A stretch of DNA of 64,000 bases from Absidia repens (taxonomy: Eukaryota; Mucoromycota; Mucoromycetes; Mucorales; Cunninghamellaceae), in contig MCGE01000027.1 in NCBI GenBank assembly GCA_002105175.1, positions 386,001-450,000 of the forward strand, written 5' to 3'. The notes under the pieces were generated by a model. The model was given only the letters and a program-made list of their open reading frames with translations. It made no database searches and was not told the origin of the DNA. The position numbers and the translations under genes are program-made. This document shows, piece by piece, positions 1-12,214 of the stretch (position 1 is its first letter; each line of letters opens with the position of its first letter).

Positions 1-241
1 TTACATCAACTCTCCCTCCCCCCACACGCACCAATTTTTTTAATATAATAAAACACCTTGGTACTCCTGGGGCTTTTTGAAATATTTAGTTTACTGTGTG
101 TTAGGCTTTTTTTTTGTTTTTTATTTTTTTTATTTTTTTGGAAATATGGTATGTGTTTTGATAGGGTGTGATTTAGCGACTCATTCATTTCGCATTGTGG
201 TGGCCGCTGAACGTTGCGGCGGTAACGGTCGGAGGGCCGTG

Positions 242-277
<36 letters not shown>

Positions 278-384
278 AGAAAGGGAATTAAACGGTTTTA
301 CGATTTCATATTATGGTGGAAATATTCTTTACCACCGGTTAGTGGGATACTTCTATGTGTGTCCATTTGATGGTAAAAAGTAGG

Positions 385-790
385 TAAGCGTATTGGCACT
401 CCGACCTCCATCGATTTAAATTTCTCGCCACTCTCGTTTTTTTTTTTTTTTCTTCTCTTTTTCAGAATATCATCTTCAAAGTCTCATTGGGGTGCTGGTA
501 ATCCTGGATTAGTTTTAGAATGTGAATTAGGGGCATTTTAAAAAATGCAATACCAACATCATGGGGAAACCCTTTCATTTTGCGGACCGCCATTAGATTA
601 GTCTTCGAAATATTGTCACTAAAACGCCCTTAATTTAACTCTAGTACTAGTTGTCATATTCTATATCTACAATTAAATAAAACATATCCTGTCTTTTTAC
701 CATTAGTCTCTCATGCATTATATTGTCTTGTTGAATGTGGTGTAGCGGTGTAAAAAAAAGAGGACCTGGTGAGTGGGTATGGGTGAAAAA
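385..790 (+). repeat. Dispersed repeat, short form, copy 1
   Basis: Aligns by eye along its length with the reverse complement of 2815-3205. Shared landmarks in order are a GGCACTCCGAC start, a pyrimidine tract, TGGATTAGTTTTAGAATGT, AAATGCAATACCAACATCA, GGGGAAACCCTTTCATTTTG and a terminal TTAAATAAAACATATCCTGTC. It contains no coding frame. Ends are approximate. Confidence 0.7.
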
Positions 791-1399
791 AAAAATGGGT
801 GACATATCATGGTAACTACTCTAGTCATCTCCTACATACGGCATATGTCCCTTTTGCGACTCTCAGGACCCAGACTGTAGGATGTGGGTTAGAAAAACTT
901 GATTGAGGGGGAGCACAACGGCATCAGCTCAAATATTCAAAGGGGGATGGGAAAAAAAAAGGTATAAGCAACAATGTATTGCCGGCGTATGGCGTTTGAT
1001 GGGATTGGACATTTTGCCATTTGAACCATAGTAGACTACCCTTTGTTTCTCATTTTGGTTCAGTTTAGGGACGTTAATGTTTTTTTATATATTTTACCTG
1101 ATGCAAAAAATAAAAATAATAATAATGAGAATATATGAAGTACTGTATGGCAGTTTGACGACTATGCTGGCGGCGCGGTAATGGCTGATATATATATAAA
1201 GATATGACAGTCATTAGCATCACCTTTAATATCAAGCTACCTATAACTGTGCCAACCAGTTGCTTGAGGGTGGGAGAGAGGAGGTTAGCTTTTGGCGACA
1301 AAAAACTATTTTGATACAGTGGTAGGCATGATGAAGAGGTCATTGAAAAAGTACTAGCTTTTTTTTATTATTATGATGAGTAATCCAGCCAGAATGCAT

Positions 1400-2230
1400 G
1401 GGAAAATTCTCTACTCTAGAGTACATTACAATACAGTATAGTATGTACAGCACAGAATAGCATGGGGATGTCTTTATCTAGATTTGTTAATATAATTGAT
1501 CGATTAGGAATAAGACCATATTCGATTAAGTTGCTGTGACTCTGGAGAAATGTAACATATTAGGGGAGCTAGAAAGCAGGTGTATGGTAGGATATTCACA
1601 AAACTACCTTGCCTAACACATAAATACAGAATGGGTCATATTATGTTTAAGCAAAACGGCGTATTTTATTGAAGTAAATGAGATAAATACTAAACTAAAA
1701 TCGAAGGGTTTATTTCAACGAGTCCAAATGGAGGTAGCAGGAGGGAGACTACAGCGAGATCAACTGAATGGTCAACACTAACAAATGGGATTGAGTGTCA
1801 GTAAAAAAAAAAAAAAAAAAAAAAAAGGAGGGGTCTATTGTGCGAAACATGAGAGAGACTACGGACATATTTCATTGGATAAAGTAAAAGATATATATTT
1901 TATTCAGACATAGATACAAACTATGACATTCTGACACTAAACTAAGCTAATGAAGTCACCAAAAAACTAACGAATAGTGTTCCTTAATCCTGAATCCAAA
2001 ATGAAAGGGTTTCCCTATGCTTCTTGTAATCCCTGAGCTGAAACCCCTTCTAAACTAGTCCTGATACTAAGCTAAGTCCGTCATAACCTCAAAAAAGTTG
2101 GATGGTGAAAAAAATGAAAATGAAAATGAAAAAGAGAAGAGAAGGAAGGAGCGGAAAAATGCAAAGCGAAAGGAAATGAAATCACTGGGCGGGATTAAAA
2201 ATATTTTCTGTAGCCTTTTAGTGCAGAAAT
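1400..2230 (-). repeat. Dispersed repeat, long form, copy 2
   Basis: Reverse-strand copy of the long form. On the minus strand it reads: CCCGCCCA box near 2190, pyrimidine tract, CACCATCCAAC, GTATCAGGACTAGTTTAGAAG, GGGAAACCCTTTCATTTTGG, TTCATTAGCTTAGTTTAGTG, GAATAAAATATATATC. Further AATAAA-bearing modules follow towards 1400. A 24-nt poly(A) run sits inside at about 1803-1826. No coding frame; boundaries approximate. Confidence 0.7.
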
Positions 2231-2814
2231 GGGGTACAGAATGACTGACTACACACATCAGAGTAACGATAATACCCATAATAGAATTAAAATATTACCC
2301 ACATGGAAACCTCTGCTAAATATTTACTAGTTATTAGTAAAATAGCATCATTAAAACCCTCAGAAATTTTCACCTTCCCTTCAAACAAAGCTCTACCCCT
2401 TCTATAAAACTAGGAGTCTCAACTTCCTTCTTCCAACAAATCCCTTCCTCTTTTAAATTGAGGTAGTGAAATTTACTGAGTTAAAGTTGGCCAATAACGC
2501 TAACAATGCTTTTCTTTTTATTGACGGATTGCGAGCTTCCATATCTAGCTTTCTTACCCAAGTTCAACTTAATGCAGTACTTATCGGGAAATTTCTATTT
2601 GTAATTTTTTGAACTGGCGCCCATACCGTCTTTTTCACGCCTTTTTGAAAATTTGCGCCAACGCCGTTGTGACTCCGTTACTAAGTTTTCTAACTCTCAG
2701 CTTTTAGACTGCATCCTGATGGCCGCAAAGTGGTATATACCATATGCAGTAAGTAGAGTAGTGGCCACAGCAGCTGGGACAAACTTGCCCTACTATAACC
2801 CATTTCTTTTTTCA

Positions 2815-3205
2815 CATACACACACACACCTGATCTTTTTTTTTGTACCACTTATACCACATTCAAAATGACAATTTAATGCATGACAGACCAACAGTTA
2901 AAAGACAAGACATGTTTTATTCAAATATAGGTATAAAATATGACAAATCATACTAAGCTAAACTGATAGCGTTCGAGTGACACTATTTCTGAGAAGGCCA
3001 ATTTAATGGCGGTTCCAAAATCACGAATTTAAACTCTAAGGATTTCCCCGTGATGTTTGTATTGCATTTTTCAAATAATCCTGATTTACATTCTTACACT
3101 AATCCAAGATCACTAACATCCCATTGAGGCTTCATTGAAGATGATGTTCTGAAAAAGAATAGAGGGGGGCAATTAAATTCATGCGAGTCGGAGTGTCAAT
3201 ATGCT
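2815..3205 (-). repeat. Dispersed repeat, short form, copy 3
   Basis: Reverse-strand counterpart of copy 1. On the minus strand it carries GACACTCCGAC, a pyrimidine tract, GATCTTGGATTAGTGTAAG, AAATGCAATACAAACATCAC, a diverged GGGGAAATCC segment and the end TTGAATAAAACATGTCTTGTC. A CA-dinucleotide run lies at its outer end near 2818-2830. Confidence 0.7.
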
Positions 3206-3863
3206 ACTTGGTTTCCTCCACCAACAGCATCCACACACACACACACAAGTGTAACCCACTACATGGGTCGCCAAACATATCCCACTATAGTAAAAAATGA
3301 CAGAGTCGTTTGATCCCCTTCTTATATTTTTTTCAACACACAATGATCCCCAAATCGACGTAACGCTGAGGCTGACTGTTGGAGTCACTAAGACGGACTA
3401 CCCCGATGTAAAATGGTGAAACCAGTCTAATCACACCGCAGTAAGCCCCACACTTCAAACATGGTATTCTTCTCTTACCCTGCCTAATTCCACCCAACCG
3501 TAACCTGCTTCTAGTCCCACGTGTCATAAACCACATTTTTCAGACAACTGGAATTAGCATCGCAGCATACAACAATCTAGGAAGAATCGACAACGAGATT
3601 CGCGTTTATATTTTGAATAAAACTTGAAACAAACACCAAAAAAAAAAAAAAAAGGATATTATGTCTAAACAATGAAGACGATATACTGATAAATGATATA
3701 TGTATAGGTATATTTTATCACCCTTACTAGGATAAAAATAATGGAAAACAATAATATTGAAGAAAAAATAAAAAAGCTTTATTGAAAATGGAATATATAT
3801 ATATACAAAGTATACTACTAATCTAACTAGGGTAATATAAGACCAAAGAAGAAATCAAAACGA

Positions 3864-5374
3864 CTACGAAGACACATAATCATCCAAAAGAGCAATAGCA
3901 GCTCCAAGACACCAGCCAGTTTCTACTCCATCAATCTTCTTTGCAACTCGAATCACGCGATCATCAGGGAGTTCATACCCGAAAGACAGCAAGCGGTAAA
4001 TGTAAGTCAAATCCAGGCACCACTCAGGTCGATCCAAAAGTTCAAAGCGTAAATCAGGGTCTGTGACACCATCCAAGTAGGCTCCAGTGCACACCTTATC
4101 TGTCAATGCGGCCAACTCGGGTAGTCGGAATTGTGCTGGTAGTCCAAGAGGTTGAGTGCGATCAAAAAAGTATGAGAAGATGTAGATAGGCCCCTCTTTG
4201 AATGAGTCGGTGAGTGTAGGCTGATGTACCCCATTGAATGAGCAAGGCGCTGTTTCACACATGGCGTTCTTGTCCAGTATTTGATCAATCACTTGTTGGC
4301 AGTCATCAGGCATCCCCACCCCCACAAAAGATGTACCGTGTTCCCCGTGTTGATCTCCTTCGCCACCAAGTTTGTGTGCCCAGTTCAAGCCATGGGGTAA
4401 ACAAGGGTGTTCCTTTTGGTGAGCTGATGATGATGAAGTCGCCAAGATTTGCTGATGTACCAGTTTTCGTGCTTCCATTAGTCCGTATCCCAGATAAGAG
4501 TGCTGATAGAGTGTATGAGTATGGGTATCGTGCTTCAGGACATATTTGTGATCAAGTAGCGGGAGTTTGTCTGTATGGTCATCTAAATGCTGAGTATTCC
4601 AATCCTTGGGTTCAAAAACAATTTGTGTAGATCCTCCGCCAAGATCAAAGATTGCTGCCGTGCTATTTGTTCCTAGTCGACCAAGAAGTGAGTTGACCGT
4701 GATCCATGCATACACCCCTTCATCGCGTCCATCCATGATAGTTACGCCTTCCTTTCGACCACCCACAATAGTAAAAGGATATCGAGTCGCCAATCGTTCA
4801 TAAACAGCATCCAGAATAGCTTCACTTTGTTCATTTCCCAATAACCGTAAACCTGCTGTTGCTTTCACAGAAATGGGCGTCCGTTGATGGTGTTGTTTTG
4901 GAACCTTTGCCAAGGCCGCATCCATGAGAGAGTCCAAAGATTCAGCAGCACCAGCAGGGTCATAGGCTGAGAGACCAGGTATCGTTTGTTTGAAGAGTAT
5001 TTCATCATGGAATCGCAGAGAGTCGCCTTTGTTGTCACACTGATGGAATTGATAGACATGAATGCGCGAGCCTGTTGATCCAGCATCGACCATCAATGCG
5101 TATTTCGAGCACGGATCTGTCCATAACAAGAAGCGACAATGAAAATAAAATAAGTATAATAAAATAAAATTGAATCAATAGATCACTTACCTGATGTATG
5201 GAATACATTGAAGAATGATAACCAGGTCGATTCAGGGACAAAGACAACGACCATAGCTAAGACGACACCAACGATGGCGATAACAATGCGTCCCCAAGGG
5301 CTTGCAGTTTTTGCACCTTTTGCAGATTGTCGAAGCATCTTATAAGGACTATGTGGTATTTTTCTGTTTTTCAT
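3864..5374 (-). CDS. GDA1: Golgi guanosine diphosphatase (GDA1/CD39 family)
   Basis: Two exons on the minus strand: 5374-5191 and 5116-3864, with a 74-nt GTAAGT...CAG intron, giving 478 aa. An N-terminal cytoplasmic tail is followed by one membrane segment at about residues 30-46, a type II Golgi topology. The apyrase conserved regions are all visible: DAGSTGSR (72-79), KATAGLR (146-152), DEGVYAWITVN (193-203) and DLGGGSTQIVF (219-229). The family hydrolyses GDP to GMP in the Golgi lumen, which allows nucleotide-sugar exchange for mannosylation. Length is close to yeast Gda1. It is divergent from the forkhead gene across 381 bp. The substrate assignment to GDP is by family and not proven by sequence. 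Confidence 0.93.
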
Positions 5375-5755
5375 AAAGAGTGAAGAAATAGAAGAAATAG
5401 AAGAATGAAACGAAAATAAAATAAAAAAAAAAGCAGAAAGTTTAAAAAAAAAATGACTAGACTGCGAGATGCGGGGAGGAAAGGGAAAAAAAATAATTGA
5501 TGTTGTTCAAACACCGACTTACCCGAGATCTGTCATAAAGGTAAAAAAATCAACCGTGCCGTGTTGTGCAAGACGGAAGGGACACAAATAGAGGCTGTTT
5601 TAAAAGAGCAGTAAACAACAATATTCCCGTTGAAAATTGAACTAACTCACTCGCCATTTTGTCTCTGAGCAATAAAATACTTCGAGAATTTACTATTTTA
5701 AAAAATTACAGTTTCCTTTACTTATAACCCCCTCCCCCAATAATATAATATAAAA
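5375..5755. promoter_or_regulatory. Shared promoter region, GDPase and forkhead gene
   Basis: The 381 bp between two divergent start codons must hold both promoters. It is AT-rich with poly(A) runs near 5421-5450 and a TATAATATAATATAAAA stretch at about 5738-5754, immediately upstream of the forkhead ATG. Confidence 0.5.
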
Positions 5756-6952
5756 ATGAACTTTATTCGTTTGCCAAGTTTGCGCTTAAGCAATCAAAAT
5801 ATAAACGATCAAACCTTGTCTGACCATAATGATGGTACTAGCTCCGCGATAGATGAATCAGATAAGGTTGTCAACAATGGTATTTTTTTACCTCCTGCCT
5901 GGAAGCACAATCAGTCACATTATCAAGATGCTCAGCAACAATATACTCATGAGCAACCACAATTACAGCCAAATACTCAACATCAACAGCAACAAGCGTC
6001 CTCACCCGTAGGTTTGCGATTACAGCCATACCCTCAAAGTTATGCACAAGAATTATTTTCGTTCGCCGCTTTGACTGATCCACCACCACCTACCATCTAT
6101 AATAATACCAATAATCAACCCTCGTCCACAATGACCCCACCAACCGCATCCAATACTCGACGTCGTCGTCGCCCTCCTCACTCGTATGCTTCAATGATTG
6201 CACAAGCTATTCTTACCTCTCAGGACCAAAAAATGTCATTACGAGATATTTATACCTGGGTTCAACAGCGTTACCCTCATCTTTATGAGAGCAATGAAAC
6301 GGGTTGGAAAAATACTATTCGGCATAATCTTTCATTGAATCGATGTTTTTACAAACTTCCCAAGTCATCACACGAGAAGGGTCGTGGCAAAGGAAAAGGG
6401 GGGTATTGGGCTGTTTCTGTAAGTCAACTGAACAGCACGACTTTTGGTCGGCATTTGCTAGACAGTGGATCCGTGGCTGGCTTTGAATATTGGCCACAGG
6501 AAGACTCGGGGAGTAGTAGCAGTACCGGCGATGCCCCTTTTATTCCCGAAAATAATAATAATACGCTTATGCCATTTCATAATAGCGCTGGTGGTAGTGG
6601 AAATTGTGGTGGTGGGGATGAGGATGGAGATACCAGCGAAAGCTTTGATTCTTTCCATCTTGCTACAACTGGCAGTAATAGCAGTACCACCTCAACACCT
6701 ACTTCAATGAACACTACTCTCAACAGCAGCGATAATAATAATAATGCTAATCTTTTTTTACAGCCTGCAAATTTTGCGACATTGCAGAACCACCAACTCC
6801 ACCTTCAGCAGCGTCGAAATGTGCCTCTTCCGCCCACCTTATCTATTCCCTATAATATGAATAGTCATCATCATCATCATCACTATAGCGCAAACAAAGA
6901 TCTCGATAACCCCACTTTTCATCCACCCTCCCTTCATCATATTTTAAACTAG
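5756..6952 (+). CDS. Forkhead-box transcription factor
   Basis: Intronless, 398 aa. The forkhead winged-helix domain spans about residues 140-222. It begins RPPHSYASMIAQAI, has the recognition helix WKNTIRHNLSLNRCF (184-198) and a wing ending KGGYWAV. An Arg-rich stretch (RRRRR, about 135-139) precedes the domain and could act as a nuclear signal. The N-terminal third is Gln-rich. The C-terminal half is low complexity, with Asn, Ser/Thr and six-His tracts. Such proteins bind DNA in the nucleus and regulate cell-cycle or developmental genes. Orthology to a particular yeast Fkh or Hcm1 protein cannot be decided here, and no FHA domain is present. Confidence 0.93.
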   Translation: MNFIRLPSLRLSNQNINDQTLSDHNDGTSSAIDESDKVVNNGIFLPPAWKHNQSHYQDAQQQYTHEQPQLQPNTQHQQQQASSPVGLRLQPYPQSYAQELFSFAALTDPPPPTIYNNTNNQPSSTMTPPTASNTRRRRRPPHSYASMIAQAILTSQDQKMSLRDIYTWVQQRYPHLYESNETGWKNTIRHNLSLNRCFYKLPKSSHEKGRGKGKGGYWAVSVSQLNSTTFGRHLLDSGSVAGFEYWPQEDSGSSSSTGDAPFIPENNNNTLMPFHNSAGGSGNCGGGDEDGDTSESFDSFHLATTGSNSSTTSTPTSMNTTLNSSDNNNNANLFLQPANFATLQNHQLHLQQRRNVPLPPTLSIPYNMNSHHHHHHYSANKDLDNPTFHPPSLHHILN

Positions 6953-9531
6953 GTCTAATGTTGTAATAAAAAAGCTAGCTTTTGCGTGTGATAATTTTTT
7001 TTTCTCTACTGCATTCATGCTTCCGGCTTCATTCAACTGCCCCTGAAATATTGTAAATTATTTTTGCAGCAAGAAATGACCTTTCAACATTTTCTATCGG
7101 ACAAGATTCGGGATACTCCCCACTTTGCGCTCCCGTATTCCGAAAGAAATAAAGGATTGAGCTAATTTATTATTTAAATGACAAATTGATAAGTGAAATA
7201 AAAACGTCGTACTGTAGTCGCCTTTTTGTTTTTACTTGTATCATGTTATGAAATGTATGTGAGAAAATCTGGTCTACGTTGATTGTGATTAAAAAAAGTA
7301 CTTTTTCCACAAAACTCTCCAATGCACTTCTAACTACTCCTTTTTTAATATTCCCATCACTCTTTTCATTGTGTTTTTTGTTCTTTCTTGTTCTCTTATG
7401 TATCCACCATGACCGTTTTTTAAAAATCCACAACCCAATCTCACAAATATATTTCAAATTCCGTACACGTGAAATCTTTTATTTTCTCTCTCCCGCCGTC
7501 TTCATTTTTTGATCTCTTTCTCTCTTTCTTTTTGCTTTTTTTTTTCCTTTATTTTTTCTTCACCATTCAACTCCTTTGGGGCTATATTGAACTTATAAGA
7601 ATATCGGGACTAGTTTAGAAAGTGTTTCCGCTAAGGGCTTACAAGATGCATGGTGAAACCCTTTCATTTTGGATTCAGGATTTCGGAACCACTATTAGTT
7701 GGCTTTTTGGAACCTTCATTAGCTTAGTATAGAAGTATAGTATTAGTTTGTCATAGCTTGCATTCACTTTCTAATAAAATATGTCTTTTTTACCTTCTTC
7801 AATGAAAGTTGTTCCATTAGTCTCTCTCATGACTTTCGCAATGGATCTTTTTTTTTTACTACCGTTTGATTAGTGTAGACGTTGTTATACTTCAATAACA
7901 AATATTCCTCCAGACTTTATTGCTCCTTGAGTATATTAGATACCCTTTTTCGATCCCCCCCCCCTTTAGTTTAGTGCTGATCATTCTTCTGAATTCCCAT
8001 TAGTCTCCCTGTTGGTCTCCCCCATACTACCTCCATTAGATCCTTTCATTAGATCTTTTATGACAATGAACTTGCGTCTTTAGTTTAGTAGCTATTAAGA
8101 AACCCCAATAAAATGTGTCTTTTTATTAGTTAACCACTCTATGACCCATATTATAGTAGCAAAGATCGTTATTGTTGATTCTTTGTGTGTGCCTTTTCGA
8201 GCACCTGCTTTCTAGCTCACCAACCTTGCCCACTTTTACTTCCCCAACCCTGTCAAACTCCAAGCGACTAGTTGACAGGCCTAGATCATTTAATTTGAAA
8301 TATAGGGATATTTTTGCTCTACCAATCGATACTAATGAACCTACGCCATGCCACCAGTGTGACCTTCTCTATAAGATATTATAGTTCCCGCTTTTTTTTT
8401 TTTTTTTTTTTTGACATACTGCATACATCGATTATTGTTTTTATTATTTGTGATAATGATAATGACAATAACATCCCCTCCCATAAACCCCCAACGAAAT
8501 CAGTGAGCTCTGGGAGTATCCTACCAACAGTGCGGCATGCCGCAGTATCAATACCCGCACCGGATTTCCCGTCCTGTCCTCGTCGCTGAGAAACCCCTGG
8601 TCGAGGTGTCGCCCACTAAATTGCGTGTCTAATCTCATCCCATAAAGAACCCACACTTCAACAACCTCTCTTGCATCAATAGATTTTTGGGGGCGGTTCT
8701 TTGCAAGTGTTGGAATGTTTAAATCACGTATAAATTTGGACAAGACCCAGGACACTGGCATCTTATACTTCCTCCAAGCCGCCGAGCAAAAGGCTGGGTT
8801 TCAAAACAAGAATCATAACGGATACGTATCAAATTAGCAAATGATGGTAAAAATTACATACAATATTTATTGAATATAAAATAATAACAAAGATGGGAAT
8901 ATCAAAACATAAGTCTACAATAAGCTACACTAGAGACGATCATATAGACTAAACTAGAACGGCACCGAGATCGAGAGTCAGACTCTAGCCTAGATATAGA
9001 AAAAAAAAAAAAAAAAGACAAAAGTGAAGATTTGGTACAAAAATGTAGATATGTATCCTCACCTAGGCAACATTGTCTGATATATTGCAGGTTTTAGATT
9101 TGTCATACCCCTCTTACGATAAGAGTTGTTCTAGCTACGGTTTCAATCAAGTTACCAGTGCTAACCTTGAGCAACCAGTCCCTCGAATAAGATGGAGCAG
9201 AGATCAGATATAGGCAACTTCTTTACCTGTCAAGAAATAATCTTTTTCAGGAACAGTGTTTAACAGGTTGTCCAATATTCTATATAGCTCGAGTGTGTGA
9301 AGTCTATCTCTTTCCAGGATCAAGGAGAAATAAATATACTTCTAGTGAGCAACAAAGATCGGACGCTTGTTCAGAGGGGTGCAATTTTTTTTTATTTGCG
9401 GAATTTGTATCCCAGAGAAATACCGCAGCTCAATTTTTTTTTTTTCACTTCCTCTCTTTTTTTTTTTTTTTTTCTTTTTTTTTGACTTTTTTGTTCTCTC
9501 CTTCCTCTTCAAACCCATCTTCGTCTTTCCC
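6953..9531. other. Intergenic stretch with a long repeat
   Basis: No supported gene. It holds the forkhead 3' flank (AATAAA at about 7148), a long-form repeat copy, a poly(T) run near 8393-8412, an unassigned 8444-8761 frame with no recognised domain, and the pyrimidine-rich leader of the CUE protein gene (9420-9530). Confidence 0.6.
7450..8420 (+). repeat. Dispersed repeat, long form, copy 4
   Basis: Order of landmarks: TACACGTGAAATC box, long CT-rich tract, CTTCACCATTCAACTCC, GGGACTAGTTTAGAAAG, GCATGGTGAAACCCTTTC, TAATAAAATATGTC at about 7772. Further modules follow with TTTAGTTTAGT...CAATAAAATGTGTC at about 8108. A poly(T) run near 8393-8412 closes the recognisable part. Confidence 0.7.
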
Positions 9532-11806
9532 ATGGCACCGTGTATTCCTTATATTCCCAAACACACTTCTGGAGTCACCGAAGAAATATGGAACAAAGCG
9601 TACAACATATGGATATCGCAACTAACTGACTTGCTTGAACGCGAAGATTCGTCTTTCCTAACGCAAATAGACACCGACATAGATCTCCAAGTTTGGATTC
9701 AATCCCTATTACAATCACAACTCGATCAAGGCAATACCGATCCTCAACTTCTACGTCTTGTTTTTTTGATTTATGTTCGTCTGGGCAACGTTATTTCCCA
9801 TTCTGGAAATGGATCGTCTTCACCGTTGATATCAATTACTGCTTTGGATACCTTCTCACTTGCTTTTGCGCGAACCAACCCTGTTGTGGTACGGGAACTT
9901 TTCTCGCAGCTTTTCAGCAAACAGACAAAACTCTTGGATCAATATGAAACAACTGTGGAACAACTCATCGATACTCTAGAGTCCATGGATGGCTATATAG
10001 CAAACCTACAGGCATCTTTCAATGGTTCATCTGCGGATGGGGAGAATTGGAAACAAGTTTGTCTGGAGCGAATTCTTGTGGTGGCACGCTTGTTGGAAAC
10101 CAAGGTTGTTTGTTTGAATGCTCACTTCCCGCGACTTTTCTCTGTATTGGTGACATGTTATGATCAGCTTGTGGATAAGTTCGCCTCGACAATCAACGAC
10201 AACAATGATACTACTGGCAAAGTGGGTTATTGGGTTTACCTTGTCAAACAAGCATTAGTCAATATACTGCAATCAACGGTGGAAATCAAATACTTGGCAC
10301 CTTTGGGCTACGTGACGGTGGATCAATCTGGGCAGTTACAAAAAATCAACAATGTCAACGATGGCGAGACGATTGTGATGGCACTTCATGAGCAGATTAT
10401 AGAATGGGTGGAACAAAGTGGATTAGACTCACACAAGACAGTCTTTGTGGATGCACCCCTGATCATGGACTGGCAGGTTGATTGGCAAGTGTCGAAAATA
10501 CTAGATCGTATCAATCAAGACAAATTCCACGGCGAAAACGAACAACTCTCATTCCTAGTACTGGTTTTGGAGGCTCAAGTACAAGATCTGGCGCAAGGAA
10601 TTCAACAATCATGGGGACACCGTATCAAGCAACAAAATGATGAGCAAGTGGAACAACGCCTTAATTCAATTAAAAGCACCAACAATGACAACAATTTTGC
10701 AGCAACTCCCGCATCTGACGATATTCAACGCGCTTCATTGATTTCCCAAGTACGTGACATCTTTTCTGATCTTGGTGAAGGATTTGTGGAAGCATGCTTG
10801 ATAGCCAACAACGATGATGCTGAAATAGTGATTATGCAATTATTGGAAAACAGTCTCCCTCCTTCTGTTGCCTCTTTGGATCGAGCAATGCCGCGGACTA
10901 CCTCTTTGCCTTCAGCTCCACAACCCAGTCTATTGGATTCAAGAAAAAATATATTTGACAAGGATGAATTCGATGTCTTTTCGGGCAAGATCGTACAACA
11001 AACAAATACATATGTTGGAAAGAAAAAGTAAGTAGGAAAAAAAAAAAAAAAAAAAAAGACAAATTTTGAAGAAGGGCAGCTCATTCATTCCCTGTTGCAT
11101 TTATTTTAGTCATGGCACGACGGAATCATTATTGGAAAGCAAGAAGCATACAAAGGACGAGAAGGCGAACATGTTGCGGCGGATTTACGATATGTATGAA
11201 GATGAAATTGACGACTCCTACGATTCGGTGAACGAAATGGCCGGTCCTGTGGATCTTGCCGCAGTGGATGAAGGTGGGCAAGCATTAGATGTGGTGCGGG
11301 CCAAGAAGGAACAAGGGGTCGATCCAGGCGTTTTGAATGAAAGTGAACTTGTACATATGTATGTGGACCATCCTCAAGTCTTCGACCGATCATCAGCTAT
11401 CAGGAAATCAACCCAGCGTGATGCTCTAAAGAAACGGACCAACATGACGGATGAACAATTGGAAGGTTGGGCTATCATGTTCAATCGAAACGTAAGTCAT
11501 AATATCTTCAATCGTATTCGTATTTTTTTTTTTCTAACTGTTTTGTTTTTCTCGTTTATGTAGCCAAGAAAACAACGAATTCTGGACAAGTACATGTTGT
11601 TTGATGGTAGTCAGGATCAAGTAAGCACTGATGTGAAGGTGAAACAACAGCAGCAAAAAGAGGCATCATCCAAACCAGCGCCACCCTCTGAAACAAAACA
11701 ACGATCATACAAGGACAAGAACAAAGCAAGATTTGGAAATCATAATCGGAAAAGGAATCACGACAAGAAATTGAATAAGCTTGCTGGTCCCGCTGGTGCT
11801 CCATGA
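9532..11806 (+). CDS. CUE-domain protein, ASCC2/Cue3-like
   Basis: Three exons, 9532-11027, 11110-11491 and 11564-11806, give 706 aa with all junctions in phase. The start is the CCCATGG ATG; the open frame upstream only translates poly(T). A CUE ubiquitin-binding domain lies at about residues 397-442 (SLISQVRDIFSDLGEGFVEA). An acidic MYEDEIDDSYD segment downstream matches the acidic stretch after the CUE domain in ASCC2, and the C-terminus is Lys/Arg-rich. ASCC2 and yeast Cue3/Rqt3 belong to the helicase complex that splits collided, ubiquitinated ribosomes. Family assignment rests on architecture plus these motifs; a direct alignment was not possible. Confidence 0.85.
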
Positions 11807-12214
11807 ATGATATATCCTGCTGACTTGAGACCCGCCTTAGATTTAGAATCCAATTAGTTTTAGCTTTAGAACGAACCTTTATACCTTTTTTTTTTTTTAC
11901 TCCATTGTACAATAAATCTTTTCTGTTGCCACTCTTACGAAATTTGGAGTCTTATCATCATTATGTATTAGCTGGTTACCGCTTATTTTTTTTATTTTTT
12001 TTACCGTGATACGGACGGGTGAGGGTTTTGTATGAGACTGATGTGAACTGTAGCATATTAGCATTGCATGGGCGGGAATTCAAATAGTGTGTCAAAGTCA
12101 CGAATTCGTGTTTGGCAGGCGAGTGGGTTTTCACCTGAAAAGACCGCGATATGCAGAAATTGTTTTTTGTTACTTTTCTTTTCTTCTCTGAAATTTAATT
12201 CATCGGACACCAAT
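11807..12214. other. Intergenic region
   Basis: About 400 bp between two genes of the same direction. It contains a CAATAAA poly(A) signal near 11909-11915 for the upstream gene and T-rich runs. Nothing else recognised. Confidence 0.5.

Larger units (their letters stand above)
1..3863. other. Gene-free stretch with repeats
   Basis: No open frame here resembles a protein; the frames present are short and run through homopolymers. The stretch holds a poly(A) tract near 245-276, poly(A) at about 1803-1826 and three copies of the dispersed repeat, listed separately. The 3' flank of the GDPase gene ends it. Confidence 0.7.

Noticed and set aside
8444..8761. 105-codon minus-strand frame
   Set aside because: No recognisable domain, no splice logic, and one end runs into a GATAATGAC repeat next to the dispersed repeat.
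9367..9531. N-terminal extension of the CUE protein frame
   Set aside because: It translates poly(T) into Phe runs and reads through the leader; the CCCATGG ATG at 9532 fits the conserved start better.
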